64,000 nucleotides of DNA, from NCBI RefSeq assembly GCF_022809775.1, contig NZ_CP094380.1, positions 806,001-870,000 of the forward strand, given 5' to 3'. The notes under the pieces are model-generated. The model saw only the letters and a program-made list of their open reading frames with translations. It searched no databases and was not told the DNA's origin. This stretch comes from Pseudodesulfovibrio tunisiensis (GTDB taxonomy: Bacteria > Desulfobacterota > Desulfovibrionia > Desulfovibrionales > Desulfovibrionaceae). This document shows positions 53,791 to 61,854 of the stretch, piece by piece. Position 1 is the first letter of the stretch; every line of letters starts with the position of its first letter. Both the position numbers and the translations under genes were made by a program.

Positions 53791-54039
53791 CTACAGTGCG
53801 CAAACGGTGTCGCCCTGATCGTTCATCAGGTACGCTTTCCTGTCGTAGTAAACGGCCACCACGTCGCCGTCGTATCGGGCTAGGATCAGCCGCTTGCAGT
53901 CTTTGGCCGTGTCGTCCATTCCAAACGAGTACGAGCACTCTTCATCAGCCATGGCCGGGTTGACTCGTTCGTTTTGGGTGTCCAGCTTGACGCACTCCAT
54001 GAAGCTCCATCCGTGTTCGGTTTCAAACTTTGCAATCAT
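53791..54039 (-). CDS. Small phage protein
   Basis: An 82-residue protein, acidic, with ILARYDGDVVAVYYDRKAY near the C-terminus. AAGGAGA precedes the ATG by 6 nt. Unknown function. Confidence 0.65.
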   Translation of the reverse strand: MIAKFETEHGWSFMECVKLDTQNERVNPAMADEECSYSFGMDDTAKDCKRLILARYDGDVVAVYYDRKAYLMNDQGDTVCAL

Positions 54040-54102
54040 TGCGTATCTCCTTGCGTGCTTACGTTCGTGCCTACGGAAAAATTGTGATGATTGCGGATAG
54101 GG

Positions 54103-54399
54103 CTAGATTGTTGCGGCCCGTTCGTAATACGCGGTTGCCTGTCCCATCACCCAAGCCCTCTTTTGAGAGAGCTTTTCGATGGCTGCATCGTGCTTCTCAG
54201 GGGAGAACCCCCACTGAGATTCCATTCCACAGGCGCGTTGCTGACAGGCGTTGATCATTTCGACCAGCATCATGTTTGCTGCCCGCTGATAGCGGTACGC
54301 CCTCTCCAAAAATAGGACGCGCCGGGCCTGCCTATCAATGGAGCCATAGGTCGGCTTTTGATTCCTGTCGGCCCACGCCGCTTGCCTGATTTTATTCAT
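54103..54399 (-). CDS. Small helical phage protein
   Basis: A 98-residue protein, basic and helical (RRVLFLERAYRYQRAANMM). ATG 54399 has AGGAG 6 nt upstream. Unknown function. Confidence 0.62.
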   Translation of the reverse strand: MNKIRQAAWADRNQKPTYGSIDRQARRVLFLERAYRYQRAANMMLVEMINACQQRACGMESQWGFSPEKHDAAIEKLSQKRAWVMGQATAYYERAATI

Positions 54400-54424
54400 G
54401 GTCAACTCCTGACTGCTGATAGTC

Positions 54425-54685
54425 TTAGAAATTCGGATGGGCCTTGCTGTAGACGGCCCACAGATAGGAGCGCCCCTTGGGTGTGAGGTCGTACTCAGCG
54501 GTCACCAGTCCATGCTTTTCGGCGATGGTGCGCGAGGTGTGGCCCTGGTAGTAGCCGGACGCAACCTTGAGCACGGCCATATCAACCACTTCGCGCTTGG
54601 TGATGTGGTCGCCAAAATCCGCGTATGCGTGGACGCGCTCGATTTCTTCGTCCGAGATGATGCTTTCCGGGGTTTCCATGGTCAT
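54425..54685 (-). CDS. Small phage protein, possible regulator
   Basis: An 86-residue protein (MTMETPESIISDEEIER start) with a helix-rich middle and a C-terminal beta pair (GLVTAEYDLTPKGRSYLW) that reads like a winged-helix wing. ATG 54685 has AGGAG 7 nt upstream. DNA binding is a guess only. Confidence 0.62.
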   Translation of the reverse strand: MTMETPESIISDEEIERVHAYADFGDHITKREVVDMAVLKVASGYYQGHTSRTIAEKHGLVTAEYDLTPKGRSYLWAVYSKAHPNF

Positions 54686-55017
54686 TTTGTGTCTCCTGAT
54701 TTTGAAGCATTGGTCTGCGGGGTATTTGCAATAAATTGATACGGGGTGCATAGTCCCCGTAAAATCGGGAGGCCAACAAATGACAAGCTGGGCGCATGAA
54801 AAAGTAGACCAATTGTGTGGTGGCTTTTTTGGGTGGCAGGAGGGAAACTGCCAAAGCACCTTTTGCCGTTATTTTTGGAAAAGCCTTTGGAATCTGACAG
54901 TTTTTTTTGTCGGGTTCTGCGTGCTCTTTTTGGGAGACCTTGCCCTTGCTTTTCTTGTGGACCCAACGAAGGCCTGGATACTGAGTTTGTTCGGTTCATA
55001 AAATTGCCTCACTTCTA
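54686..55017. other. Stretch between leftward phage genes
   Basis: About 330 bp with no clear leftward gene. It contains the plus-strand candidate at 54780. The rest shows nothing I can name. Confidence 0.4.
54780..55001 (+). CDS. Candidate small membrane protein on the opposite strand
   Basis: A 73-residue open frame lying against the direction of all its neighbours. GGGAGG sits 7 nt before the ATG, an ideal ribosome site. Residues ~38-60 (LTVFFVGFCVLFLGDLALAFL) form a credible membrane helix, and the N-terminal part is Cys- and Trp-rich. No family is recognised. The strong start signal is the main support; chance is possible. Confidence 0.38.
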   Translation: MTSWAHEKVDQLCGGFFGWQEGNCQSTFCRYFWKSLWNLTVFFVGFCVLFLGDLALAFLVDPTKAWILSLFGS

Positions 55018-55752
55018 TCAATTTTGCGGCCAGTTGGCGGGCCGTTCAGTGCGCTCGAACTCGTACACCCACACCCAGTCATTTCTCTCCCATGAGCCGG
55101 GGTAGAGGTCGTGCCACAGGGAGTGGAACAACTCCCTAGCGGACAGCGCACCGCAAGCCTCGCAGCCCTCGCCGTCGTACCAAGCGTCGGAATGAATCCT
55201 GTCGCGTCTGACCGGACACGGCGTTTCCTCATCACCAATCCCCTCGGCGATACAGTCCTCAATGGAGATGTCCTGAACCCGCTCGACGCGAACGTCGGTG
55301 ATCTTGACGAAGAGACGGGCGGCTTCCTTAAAAATGCCGTTGGGTATGCCCTGTTTTTTCCAGACCCAATTAGGCGCACCATATGGGAACTTCTGGCCGT
55401 TAGAGTCCCAAACCTCAGACATCCGCCATGGGGTGTTGATTTCTTCTTCGTGATCATCGGCCATATATTTGATCCGCATCCATTCATACTGGCAGTCCGG
55501 TGATTCTTCGTAAGCAACCACACGGCCAGGTTCACGAATCCAAAGGACATCGCCTTTTTGATGCGGGGCGAACCGTTCTCCTGGATAAAAGTCACCGTAT
55601 GAATTTTCGGCAAAGAAGTATGTCGGGTCGTTTTTATCGATGTCCGCGTTAATGGTCAGACGGTCAGGGATAACCCTTCGCGTCTGCGTCTTGCGGCCCT
55701 CCAAGATGGAGAGCGCAAGCGAAGCGGTGAACGGCATGCAACCTAATTCCAT
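55018..55752 (-). CDS. Phage ASCH-like protein
   Basis: A 244-residue protein that begins with MPFTASLALSILEGRKTQTRR, the opening typical of ASCH-superfamily phage proteins, which may bind RNA or nucleotides. GDVLWIREP and RVERVQDISIEDCIAEGI fit the same group. Several Cys in the middle (CPVRRD and CEACG) may bind zinc. The start at 55752 has AGGG 8 nt upstream; an ATG at 55737 is possible. Confidence 0.72.
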   Translation of the reverse strand: MELGCMPFTASLALSILEGRKTQTRRVIPDRLTINADIDKNDPTYFFAENSYGDFYPGERFAPHQKGDVLWIREPGRVVAYEESPDCQYEWMRIKYMADDHEEEINTPWRMSEVWDSNGQKFPYGAPNWVWKKQGIPNGIFKEAARLFVKITDVRVERVQDISIEDCIAEGIGDEETPCPVRRDRIHSDAWYDGEGCEACGALSARELFHSLWHDLYPGSWERNDWVWVYEFERTERPANWPQN

Positions 55753-55871
55753 AAACCTACCCTCTCATTCCCCGATGCGAAATTCAGGAGGGCGGGCGAT
55801 GCGCGCTGCCCCTCGCCTTGTCTCGGTCCATGGCCCGAAACGCGGCTCGATCCCTCCAAAGACTTTACGAC

Positions 55872-56237
55872 TCAACCGCCCCGCCCTGACTGAAAATTGG
55901 ATCGCCCACGGGCGCGAACTCCCGCGTCTCCCACACCTGTTCCGGGGACGGCATGGACGCGCCAGTGCAGTTCCACGAAACGGATGGCCCGGCTGGCAAG
56001 ACGGATTTCGCTCGGACGGCCCTGACGCGGCAGGCCGCAGGAGTCCACGAACTTGGCGAATCCCCCGAGAGAATGGATGTCCGCCTCTCCGGGCAGATTG
56101 TCCTCGCCGAACTCGCTCCAGAGCTGGCCGATGCGCACGGCCTTTTCACCCTTCACGATGCAGCCGTACAGCTGCTCGGCCAGCCGCCTGACCCTCGTCC
56201 TGTAGATGGCCTCACGATCCTTGCGACTTCTTCCCAT
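55872..56237 (-). CDS. Small phage protein
   Basis: A 121-residue protein, basic (start MGRSRKDREAIYRTRVRRLAEQ). It has GGGAGG before the ATG. No family recognised. Its start lies 24 nt past the short membrane protein gene upstream. Confidence 0.62.
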   Translation of the reverse strand: MGRSRKDREAIYRTRVRRLAEQLYGCIVKGEKAVRIGQLWSEFGEDNLPGEADIHSLGGFAKFVDSCGLPRQGRPSEIRLASRAIRFVELHWRVHAVPGTGVGDAGVRARGRSNFQSGRGG

Positions 56238-56322
56238 GGCTCCCTCCCCTGTCGAAAACGCGCCGGACCAGCAGACATACGCCCACGGCCAGACCGATGA
56301 CGAACAGCATTTCCCCGACCAT
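56212..56322 (-). CDS. Tiny membrane protein
   Basis: 36 residues with one helix (EMLFVIGLAVGVCLLVRRV) and a basic tail. Its ATG overlaps the stop of the preceding small frame (TGATG), and it overlaps the next gene by 26 nt. Phage early regions often carry such peptides. Function unknown. Confidence 0.45.
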   Translation of the reverse strand: MVGEMLFVIGLAVGVCLLVRRVFDRGGSHGKKSQGS

Positions 56323-56492
56323 CACAACCCCCGAGGCACGGTCAGCCCGCGCCGACGGCGCAGGATCCACGACCAAAGGATGCGGCACATGTGGGCCGCA
56401 GCCAGCAGGGACGCAGCGTAAAGGGGGGATGAACTCGCGTCCCTGCATCTGCTGAGGAGGTCTCGGCGGATTCCGAACAGGTCAAAGATCAC
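56322..56492 (-). CDS. Candidate tiny membrane protein
   Basis: A 56-residue frame from GTG 56492 with a hydrophobic middle (PLYAASLLAAAHMCRILWSW) and a very basic end. Its TGA overlaps the ATG of the next small gene. No good ribosome site is visible. The 1-nt overlap is the chief support. Confidence 0.33.
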   Translation of the reverse strand: MIFDLFGIRRDLLSRCRDASSSPLYAASLLAAAHMCRILWSWILRRRRGLTVPRGL

Positions 56493-56531
56493 ATGGCGGC
56501 CCGGACAACCCGGGACAGCCGGAAAAAATCG

Positions 56532-56738
56532 TCAATCCAGACGGCAGCCGCGATGTACGTCGCCGGACGCGGGCGGCACCAGAGCCAGTGGCTTGCGTCC
56601 GCGCAGATGCCCGATGGAGACCAGAGCCACGTTCAGGGCGCGCCGGGCCAGCATGTCCTGCGGATAGAATCGCTTGGCCGCCTCAAGATGCCGCTGCGCC
56701 TCTGCCAGATGCTGTTCAACCGAAGTCGCGCCCTGCAT
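56532..56738 (-). CDS. Small helical phage protein
   Basis: A 68-residue protein (MQGATSVEQHLAEAQRHLEA start) with an amphipathic helix. GGAGAG precedes ATG 56738. It follows the CII-like gene by 14 nt. Unknown function. Confidence 0.58.
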   Translation of the reverse strand: MQGATSVEQHLAEAQRHLEAAKRFYPQDMLARRALNVALVSIGHLRGRKPLALVPPASGDVHRGCRLD

Positions 56739-56752
56739 GTCTCTCCCCTCCC

Positions 56753-57259
56753 CTAGATGCGGTCCCCGGGCTTGCCCGCGATGGGCCGGAGCCGGGACAC
56801 CATGAGCATTCCACGATTGATCACGTCCACGAGCTCGCGGATGATCTGCCGCGCCTCGCGCTGGGAAATGTGGCACCCCTTGTCGCCGTCATCATGCACG
56901 GCATCCCCGCCAGCCTTGGCAACCTCGCCCATCTCGCGGAACAGGTCGCCCAGACTGTCGAGCAGGGACACGCAATCCAGCGCCGCCACTTCCAGCTCCA
57001 CCGCGCCGATCTCCACCTGCGCCCCGATCCAGTCCAGCACCAGCGTGGACCGGCAGGCCGAACAGAACCGCGCCAGCTTGGGCAGCGTGGGCCAGTAATC
57101 ATCCTTGGCATCACGGATGCGGTTCACGTTGGCAGGCCCCCAGCCGACCATGTTGGCCACGGTCTCCCAGCTCCTGCCGGAGGACGTGACCATCAGCTGC
57201 AACACGTCCGGCAGCGCCAGCGTTGTCAGGTCAATGGACTCGTGCGGATTGCTGTTCAT
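56753..57259 (-). CDS. Phage regulatory protein, CII/CP76-like
   Basis: A 168-residue protein. The N-terminal half holds a HTH (SGRSWETVANMVGWGPANVNRI) and then LPKLARFCSACRSTLVLDW, a layout I associate with the phage CII (CP76) family. The C-terminal half is helical. It would act as a transcription activator or copy-control factor in the lysis/lysogeny decision. ATG has GAGGG 10 nt upstream. Confidence 0.68.
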   Translation of the reverse strand: MNSNPHESIDLTTLALPDVLQLMVTSSGRSWETVANMVGWGPANVNRIRDAKDDYWPTLPKLARFCSACRSTLVLDWIGAQVEIGAVELEVAALDCVSLLDSLGDLFREMGEVAKAGGDAVHDDGDKGCHISQREARQIIRELVDVINRGMLMVSRLRPIAGKPGDRI

Positions 57260-57335
57260 GGTGGATATTCCCTCGTGCTCTTATCTTGCGGATGCGTCTG
57301 CTTTTCGAAAAACTGAACATCAGCCGGAAAACGAA

Positions 57336-57641
57336 CTACCGAATCGCCTCACCCGGATGCGTTCCGAACTGCTCCAGCTTGGACCAGCACCAGGCAAGCT
57401 CCCGGCGAAGCCGCTTGTTCTCGGCCAGCAACTGCCCCTTGGGCTTGGTCGGATACGGCAACAGATGCTCGGGAATGCCGTATTCCCGGCACAGCTCGAC
57501 GAATTTCGGAGGGCATGTCTTGAGATTGACCAGATAATTGTAGGCCGCCTGCTTGGAGCAGCCATAGACTTCCCCCAGCTCGACGAAGTTCAATTCATGA
57601 TCAATGAGCCACTTTTTTATCTCTTTCTTGCGGTCAACCAT
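57336..57641 (-). CDS. Phage HTH DNA-binding protein (Cro/Cox-like candidate)
   Basis: A 101-residue protein with a HTH (FVELGEVYGCSKQAAYNYLVN) and a C-terminal basic coiled-coil-like segment (LLAENKRLRRELAW). It is the second gene leftward from the divergent repressor, the usual position of Cro/Cox. The ATG 57641 has only a weak AGAGAG upstream. Confidence 0.68.
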   Translation of the reverse strand: MVDRKKEIKKWLIDHELNFVELGEVYGCSKQAAYNYLVNLKTCPPKFVELCREYGIPEHLLPYPTKPKGQLLAENKRLRRELAWCWSKLEQFGTHPGEAIR

Positions 57642-57702
57642 TTTTTTAAATATTCTCTCTAAAATTTGAAAAGGGGCAGCCCATGAAGAAGCTAGGCTGG
57701 GC

Positions 57703-58029
57703 TTATGCCTCCGAAAAGAAGCGGTCGAACTGACCAAGCGTCGCGTCCAGATTTTCGGGGTCGCATTCCCGGTCAGCCCAGCAGAACCTTATGGAAGGCG
57801 TATCCAGACCGGCCAGCATGGACGATCCCGAAATCGTGATGCCCTGCTCTTCGTGGAGCACCACGACAACCCGGGTCCGCGTTCTGGTTTTCTGGGAGAA
57901 GAAGACCTTGGTCCATGACCGTCCGGGAACATCGTCCACATAGTCGTGCCGCTCCAGCGAGGCATGAATGCGGGCTAACGCAAACTCCGGGCACCCCAAC
58001 GGGCCAACAGGTATGGCGACTTGACTCAT
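57703..58029 (-). CDS. Phage protein, first gene of the leftward early operon
   Basis: A 108-residue protein, beta-rich (WTKVFFSQKTRTRTRVVVVLH). AGGAG precedes ATG 58029. No family recognised. It is divergent from the repressor with the operator region in between. Confidence 0.65.
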   Translation of the reverse strand: MSQVAIPVGPLGCPEFALARIHASLERHDYVDDVPGRSWTKVFFSQKTRTRTRVVVVLHEEQGITISGSSMLAGLDTPSIRFCWADRECDPENLDATLGQFDRFFSEA

Positions 58030-58159
58030 GACATGCTCCTTGCACAACGCGTGTCAGGTTAAGGACCATTTTAGGAAACTGTTTTCTGGTGTTGAGCTAC
58101 TTTTATTTGAAAATCTGAAAACGGTCAATAGTTTTTCGGAAATCTATTTGAGAAAATAA
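58030..58159. promoter_or_regulatory. Divergent immunity region, likely repressor operators
   Basis: 130 bp of AT-rich sequence between repressor and leftward operon. GGAAACTGTTTTCTGG (58073-58088) is an inverted repeat of the GAAAAC/GTTTTC type, and a related pair is AAAACGGTCAATAGTTTTT (58118-58136). GAAAA elements recur. These are the best candidates for CI-type operators. Confidence 0.5.
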
Positions 58160-58546
58160 ATGAAAATTAACGAAAGATTACTTTATTTAGCTGAAAAACT
58201 TGAAAAATCACGCTCGATATTCAGCGACAAGATTGGGGTAAACAACTCCACTTTTCACGGATATCTGGTGGAAGACGGTGCACAAAGGGTTAAGTTATCT
58301 CTCCTCCTGAACATTCTGGAGAAATACCCCACAGTGAATCGAAATTGGCTTGTCTTTGGCGAGGGAAAACCCTTTCAAAAATCTGAAGAAAACCAAGAAT
58401 CATCCCCGACTCACACAATAGCTACTCCGGTAGCGGATGCAGTCCGGACGGCAGAGACAGCGCTTCGTCAGGCCGGAGCCACGGATGCCGTGGTCTGGCA
58501 GACCGTCATGGGCTTGGCCAAGGTCAACGCGGACAAAGAGGAATAA
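58160..58546 (+). CDS. Phage CI-type repressor, short form
   Basis: A 128-residue protein. The HTH region (SIFSDKIGVNNSTFHGYLVEDG and LLLNILEKYPTVNRNWLVFGEG) matches the N-terminal domain of CI repressors. The self-cleaving serine-protease domain of ~100 residues usually found after it is absent. The C-terminal tail may dimerise. Lack of the protease suggests induction through an antirepressor rather than RecA. It faces the leftward early operon across an operator region and is closed by a terminator. Confidence 0.8.
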   Translation: MKINERLLYLAEKLEKSRSIFSDKIGVNNSTFHGYLVEDGAQRVKLSLLLNILEKYPTVNRNWLVFGEGKPFQKSEENQESSPTHTIATPVADAVRTAETALRQAGATDAVVWQTVMGLAKVNADKEE

Positions 58547-58550
58547 AGGA

Positions 58551-58576
58551 AAAAGCCGCTTTGTCGCGGCTTTTTA
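58551..58576 (+). terminator. Rho-independent terminator after the repressor
   Basis: A stem AAAAGCCGC/GCGGCTTTT (58551-58559 with 58566-58574) ending in a T-run, 4 nt past the repressor stop. Confidence 0.85.
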
Positions 58577-58625
58577 TGTACCCACTTCAACTCGTTTTAC
58601 GAATTACTTCGTCAATGAAAAACAG

Positions 58626-59249
58626 ATGAAACGATCAGGCTGTCTTGCAATCATCCTTTTCATGGCTGCGACATGGTTTGCCATCTCCCTAGTCGAGGAA
58701 TGGGAGGCGGTTACTGTTGGCAACCAGCAAACCAAAGCCATCGCTCGCCTGAACGCCAATCCGGATGAGGTTCTTGCCGAGATACAAACACTGGTGGATG
58801 CCCATGCCTATCACGCCGCCCTCGCTGAAACCGACAAATACAAGAACTACTCGAACCAGAACCTTCAGGCTCTGCGCAATCAGATACAAGAACAGCTTCT
58901 GCTTGAGGAAATGAAGGACATCCCCGTCTCCCATGTTGGCGAACGACTGGCGGCCTACGAACAACTGACCCGATTTGCCCCGAACAATCACGAATACAGA
59001 GCCGACCTCGACCGCTGCCAGCAAACACTGGATCGGGCGTTGAAGGCCGTACTCAACGAACAAAAGATCATTGCTGCGGAATGGCAAGACCAGACACTCA
59101 TGACAGCAGTCACCCCCTACAAGGGGTCTCATGACGGCTTTGCCCAGTATTTGTGTGGCGTACTGGCAGACCATGGAATCACGGGCGCAAACGTGGCGAT
59201 AAAGGACAAAGAAGGGAAACAACTGGGCTTTGCATCTTGCCCGCAATAG
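58626..59249 (+). CDS. Membrane-anchored phage cargo protein
   Basis: A protein of about 207 residues. An N-terminal helix (GCLAIILFMAATWFAISLV) precedes a helical domain (PDEVLAEIQTLVDAHAYHAALAE) that resembles TPR-like pairs. It may sit in the membrane with the rest in the periplasm. No good ribosome site before ATG 58626. It follows the repressor and lies in the lysogenic conversion position. Unknown function. Confidence 0.62.
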   Translation: MKRSGCLAIILFMAATWFAISLVEEWEAVTVGNQQTKAIARLNANPDEVLAEIQTLVDAHAYHAALAETDKYKNYSNQNLQALRNQIQEQLLLEEMKDIPVSHVGERLAAYEQLTRFAPNNHEYRADLDRCQQTLDRALKAVLNEQKIIAAEWQDQTLMTAVTPYKGSHDGFAQYLCGVLADHGITGANVAIKDKEGKQLGFASCPQ

Positions 59250-59295
59250 TGATGTTTTTTGCTCTCACTCTCAACCGCATAGCGAGGATACGACA

Positions 59296-60132
59296 ATGTC
59301 TTTTCATGAAAGTGTCGAAGGGTTCGTCAAGCCAATTTGCCTATTAGCATTTGCACTTTGTGTCTTTGGATGTACGGAACCAACCCTTGACACGACATCG
59401 AAGGCAACCTTTGAAACGTCAACCGAACAAATCATGAAATCCTTGGACGCAACAAAAAGCGAAGAATTCAAAGAAGCTCTCACTTTTCTTATCGGCAATT
59501 CCATAGACCTCGGCTCCGCCATGCGTGCGTCCTTGGCGGGCAAGGAATATGATCCTTTCGCATCTCTTCAGGACCTGAAAGGCATGAACGCAGACCAGAT
59601 AATAACACATGCCAACCAGGTCATGAAGGAACGAGAAGAAAAGATGCGAGAACAAGCCCTTAAGGAAATCGCCGAACTTGAGGCCTCCAAGATCAAGGCG
59701 GAAGAAGCTCAAGTGGAACTTGAGAAATTCAAAGTGCTCAAATCCCGCTTCTACAAATACAAAAAAGAGCACTCTTTCACTGCAAAACCAATTATCGAAT
59801 TGAAGGTCAAAAACGAAACGACATATCCGATCTCCCGCATATATTGCCAAGGCGTTTTGGCTAGCCCCGGCAGAGCCATCCCTTGGCTGCAAGAAGAATT
59901 CAACTACCAGATAGCAGGAGGATTGGAACCCGGCGAAATTGGCGACTGGTCGCTTGCGCCCAATTCCTTCAGCACATGGGGGAAAGTGGATGCGCCAAAA
60001 GATGCTGTTCTCACAGTGACCATCACACGCCTTGACGGGCCAGACGAAAAGGAACTGTTCTCCTCTGACTTTTCCGAATCCAAAAGGAAACGATTGGAAG
60101 AACTTAAAGCCAAATATCAATCACAAAACTGA
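59296..60132 (+). CDS. Phage-encoded lipoprotein, DUF6694-like
   Basis: About 278 residues. A signal peptide ends in LCVFGC (lipobox Cys near residue 23). The mature N-terminus (LDTTSKATFETSTEQIMKSL and EEFKEALTFLI) fits DUF6694 lipoproteins, which are often found in prophages. A coiled coil (REEKMREQALKEIAELEASK) leads to a beta-rich C-terminal domain. GAGGA precedes ATG 59296. It may act in superinfection exclusion; inference only. Confidence 0.72.
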   Translation: MSFHESVEGFVKPICLLAFALCVFGCTEPTLDTTSKATFETSTEQIMKSLDATKSEEFKEALTFLIGNSIDLGSAMRASLAGKEYDPFASLQDLKGMNADQIITHANQVMKEREEKMREQALKEIAELEASKIKAEEAQVELEKFKVLKSRFYKYKKEHSFTAKPIIELKVKNETTYPISRIYCQGVLASPGRAIPWLQEEFNYQIAGGLEPGEIGDWSLAPNSFSTWGKVDAPKDAVLTVTITRLDGPDEKELFSSDFSESKRKRLEELKAKYQSQN

Positions 60133-60249
60133 CGTAACAAAACAGATCCGCCTCTTCCCTGCCCGGCTCGAAAAGCCGTGGAGAATCACACGGAATGTCC
60201 CATGCTGCACGCATACCGTAATCGACATTCCACGTGAAGGAGGCACCCA

Positions 60250-60435
60250 ATGGACCATCAGCTGGAAATCATCAGAGAGTTGCATGAAATGGGGGACGCG
60301 CTTCTGCTCATCGCCAAGGCACACTTCGAGGAACACCCGGGCAATGCCTACCTCCAGAGCCGCATTGCCCAACGGCTCCACGAGATTGCCGACGAAATCG
60401 TCGTTGCCCAACCGTCCGAGGAAAATCAGACCTAG
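60250..60435 (+). CDS. Small helical protein
   Basis: A 61-residue protein (MDHQLEIIRELHEMGDALLL start), helical and acidic. AGGAGG sits 6 nt before the ATG. It is followed by a perfect hairpin. Unknown function. Confidence 0.68.
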   Translation: MDHQLEIIRELHEMGDALLLIAKAHFEEHPGNAYLQSRIAQRLHEIADEIVVAQPSEENQT

Positions 60436-60437
60436 CA

Positions 60438-60467
60438 CAAGAGGCCCGGCTCGCGCCGGGCCTCTTG
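60438..60467. terminator. Strong hairpin after the small helical gene
   Basis: A 13-bp GC-rich inverted repeat CAAGAGGCCCGGC around TCGC. No clear T-run follows, so termination is likely but not certain. Confidence 0.55.
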
Positions 60468-60550
60468 GCTACGCCTTGTAAAATATGGACAATCAATCAG
60501 AATCAATTGAGCATTATTTCAATGAAACAATGCGACAAAAGGGAACTATA

Positions 60551-60560
60551 GGGGGGGGGG
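60551..60560 (+). repeat. G10 homopolymer tract
   Basis: Ten consecutive G residues one base before the ATG of the nuclease-like gene, inside an upstream frame that starts at ATG 60485. At 8 or 11 G the upstream frame would join the downstream gene, at 10 G it does not. Confidence 0.9.
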
Positions 60561-60561
60561 A

Positions 60562-61854
60562 ATGCCACTTAATATGGAAAACGCTATTGCACATCTTGCA
60601 GAATTTAACTCATACCTACAAGAAAGACTCGGCAATCAATACGGGGAAAGGATTGACGGAATCATTACCTTTCTAGGAACCGGAGATCCCATATATAGGA
60701 ATTGTCCAGATCGATTATTTCTATATGTTTTTTATGCACAATCGATAATAAATAACGACTTCACTTTGTACAACTTTAACGAAGGGGCTAGATCCATTCC
60801 AATGTTCGTGAATCTAGCTCAAAAATGGCCAAACATTTATGAAATAGGAAATTATGAAGATAAAATAACTGAGATGTGCGACGTTGCGAACAACAATATC
60901 GACGCTACCATATTTGAAATATTAGTAGCACTAGGGTATGTAGGATTGGGTTATAATGTATCGTTTGTGCCAGTAGGGAATAGACGTACTCCCGATTTAC
61001 AAATTGAAAAAAATGGAGTCTTGAGGCATGTTGAATGTAAAAAAATGCAACGAGGAAACCAATACTCATATAAAGAATTGGTAAGGTGGTACGCAATAGC
61101 TGATGGCATAAAAAAAATCATAACCGAAACAGAACTATCTGGGCACATTCATATCAAATTTTTGCAGGTCTTAGAAAAAATAAATCCAAAGCGGATTTTT
61201 CGTAAAATCTACAAAAAAATTGATGTATGCCAATCAATAACAAGACCTTTTCACATTACCAAAAACAAAGATTTCAAAATTAAATTTTCTCCAATAAATC
61301 CCAATTTAATAAATGTTGACATGGACCCTATGCGCCATGTTCAAGGAGCAACCATAATAGAATATCTAACTGGCAGCTACAGCCCTTTTATTAACTATAA
61401 ACTTCTGCTCAGTGGGCAAATGTATGGACCATATATAGATCGTATAAATTCTGCCTCAGTAATTTCTGGCAATCTCGACAATTATAAATCAGCTCAAAAA
61501 AAGGCCCAACACGCAAAACGAAAAATAGCTGAAGCGACACGTCAAATAAATGCTGGCTATCATGGAGATATTCACATCTTAATTGAAGAATGCAATGGGT
61601 TAAATACCTATCATGAAAGACTTCGCAACAACTTCCAAGAAATACTTTCTTTTGAAGACAATCAGGAAGGCTTGGAAAGAATATATCTCCATATCGCTAA
61701 GTATATAGTTCCTCTTGAGGGCTTATTTGACGTTGAAGAAACAGTGACAACTTTTAATAGAAATGGATTTGTCCCAGAAAACATACAATCCGTTTGGTAT
61801 GCTGGAGAAGAATATGGTGAAGGTTTTGGAAATTTGATGGAAGAATGGCAATAG
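60562..61854 (+). CDS. AT-rich cargo gene, PD-(D/E)XK nuclease-like protein
   Basis: A 430-residue protein of clearly lower GC than its neighbours, so acquired recently. Around residues 115-155 it has TIFEILVALGYVGLGYNVSF, then NRRTPDLQIEKNG and HVECKKMQRG. The E, PD and ExK spacing fits the catalytic core of restriction-type nucleases. The other regions are not recognised; the second half is helical with a Lys/Ala-rich coil. It lies at the 3' end of the prophage cargo block, convergent with the tail genes, where defence or superinfection-exclusion genes often sit. A G10 run precedes the ATG, and an alternative N-terminus from 60485 would add about 26 residues if the run changed length. Confidence 0.68.
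   Translation: MPLNMENAIAHLAEFNSYLQERLGNQYGERIDGIITFLGTGDPIYRNCPDRLFLYVFYAQSIINNDFTLYNFNEGARSIPMFVNLAQKWPNIYEIGNYEDKITEMCDVANNNIDATIFEILVALGYVGLGYNVSFVPVGNRRTPDLQIEKNGVLRHVECKKMQRGNQYSYKELVRWYAIADGIKKIITETELSGHIHIKFLQVLEKINPKRIFRKIYKKIDVCQSITRPFHITKNKDFKIKFSPINPNLINVDMDPMRHVQGATIIEYLTGSYSPFINYKLLLSGQMYGPYIDRINSASVISGNLDNYKSAQKKAQHAKRKIAEATRQINAGYHGDIHILIEECNGLNTYHERLRNNFQEILSFEDNQEGLERIYLHIAKYIVPLEGLFDVEETVTTFNRNGFVPENIQSVWYAGEEYGEGFGNLMEEWQ

Noticed and set aside
60192..60231. Inverted repeat GGAATGTC/GACATTCC upstream of the 61-residue gene
   Set aside because: Eight-base arms 24 nt apart without T-run or known operator match; could be chance.
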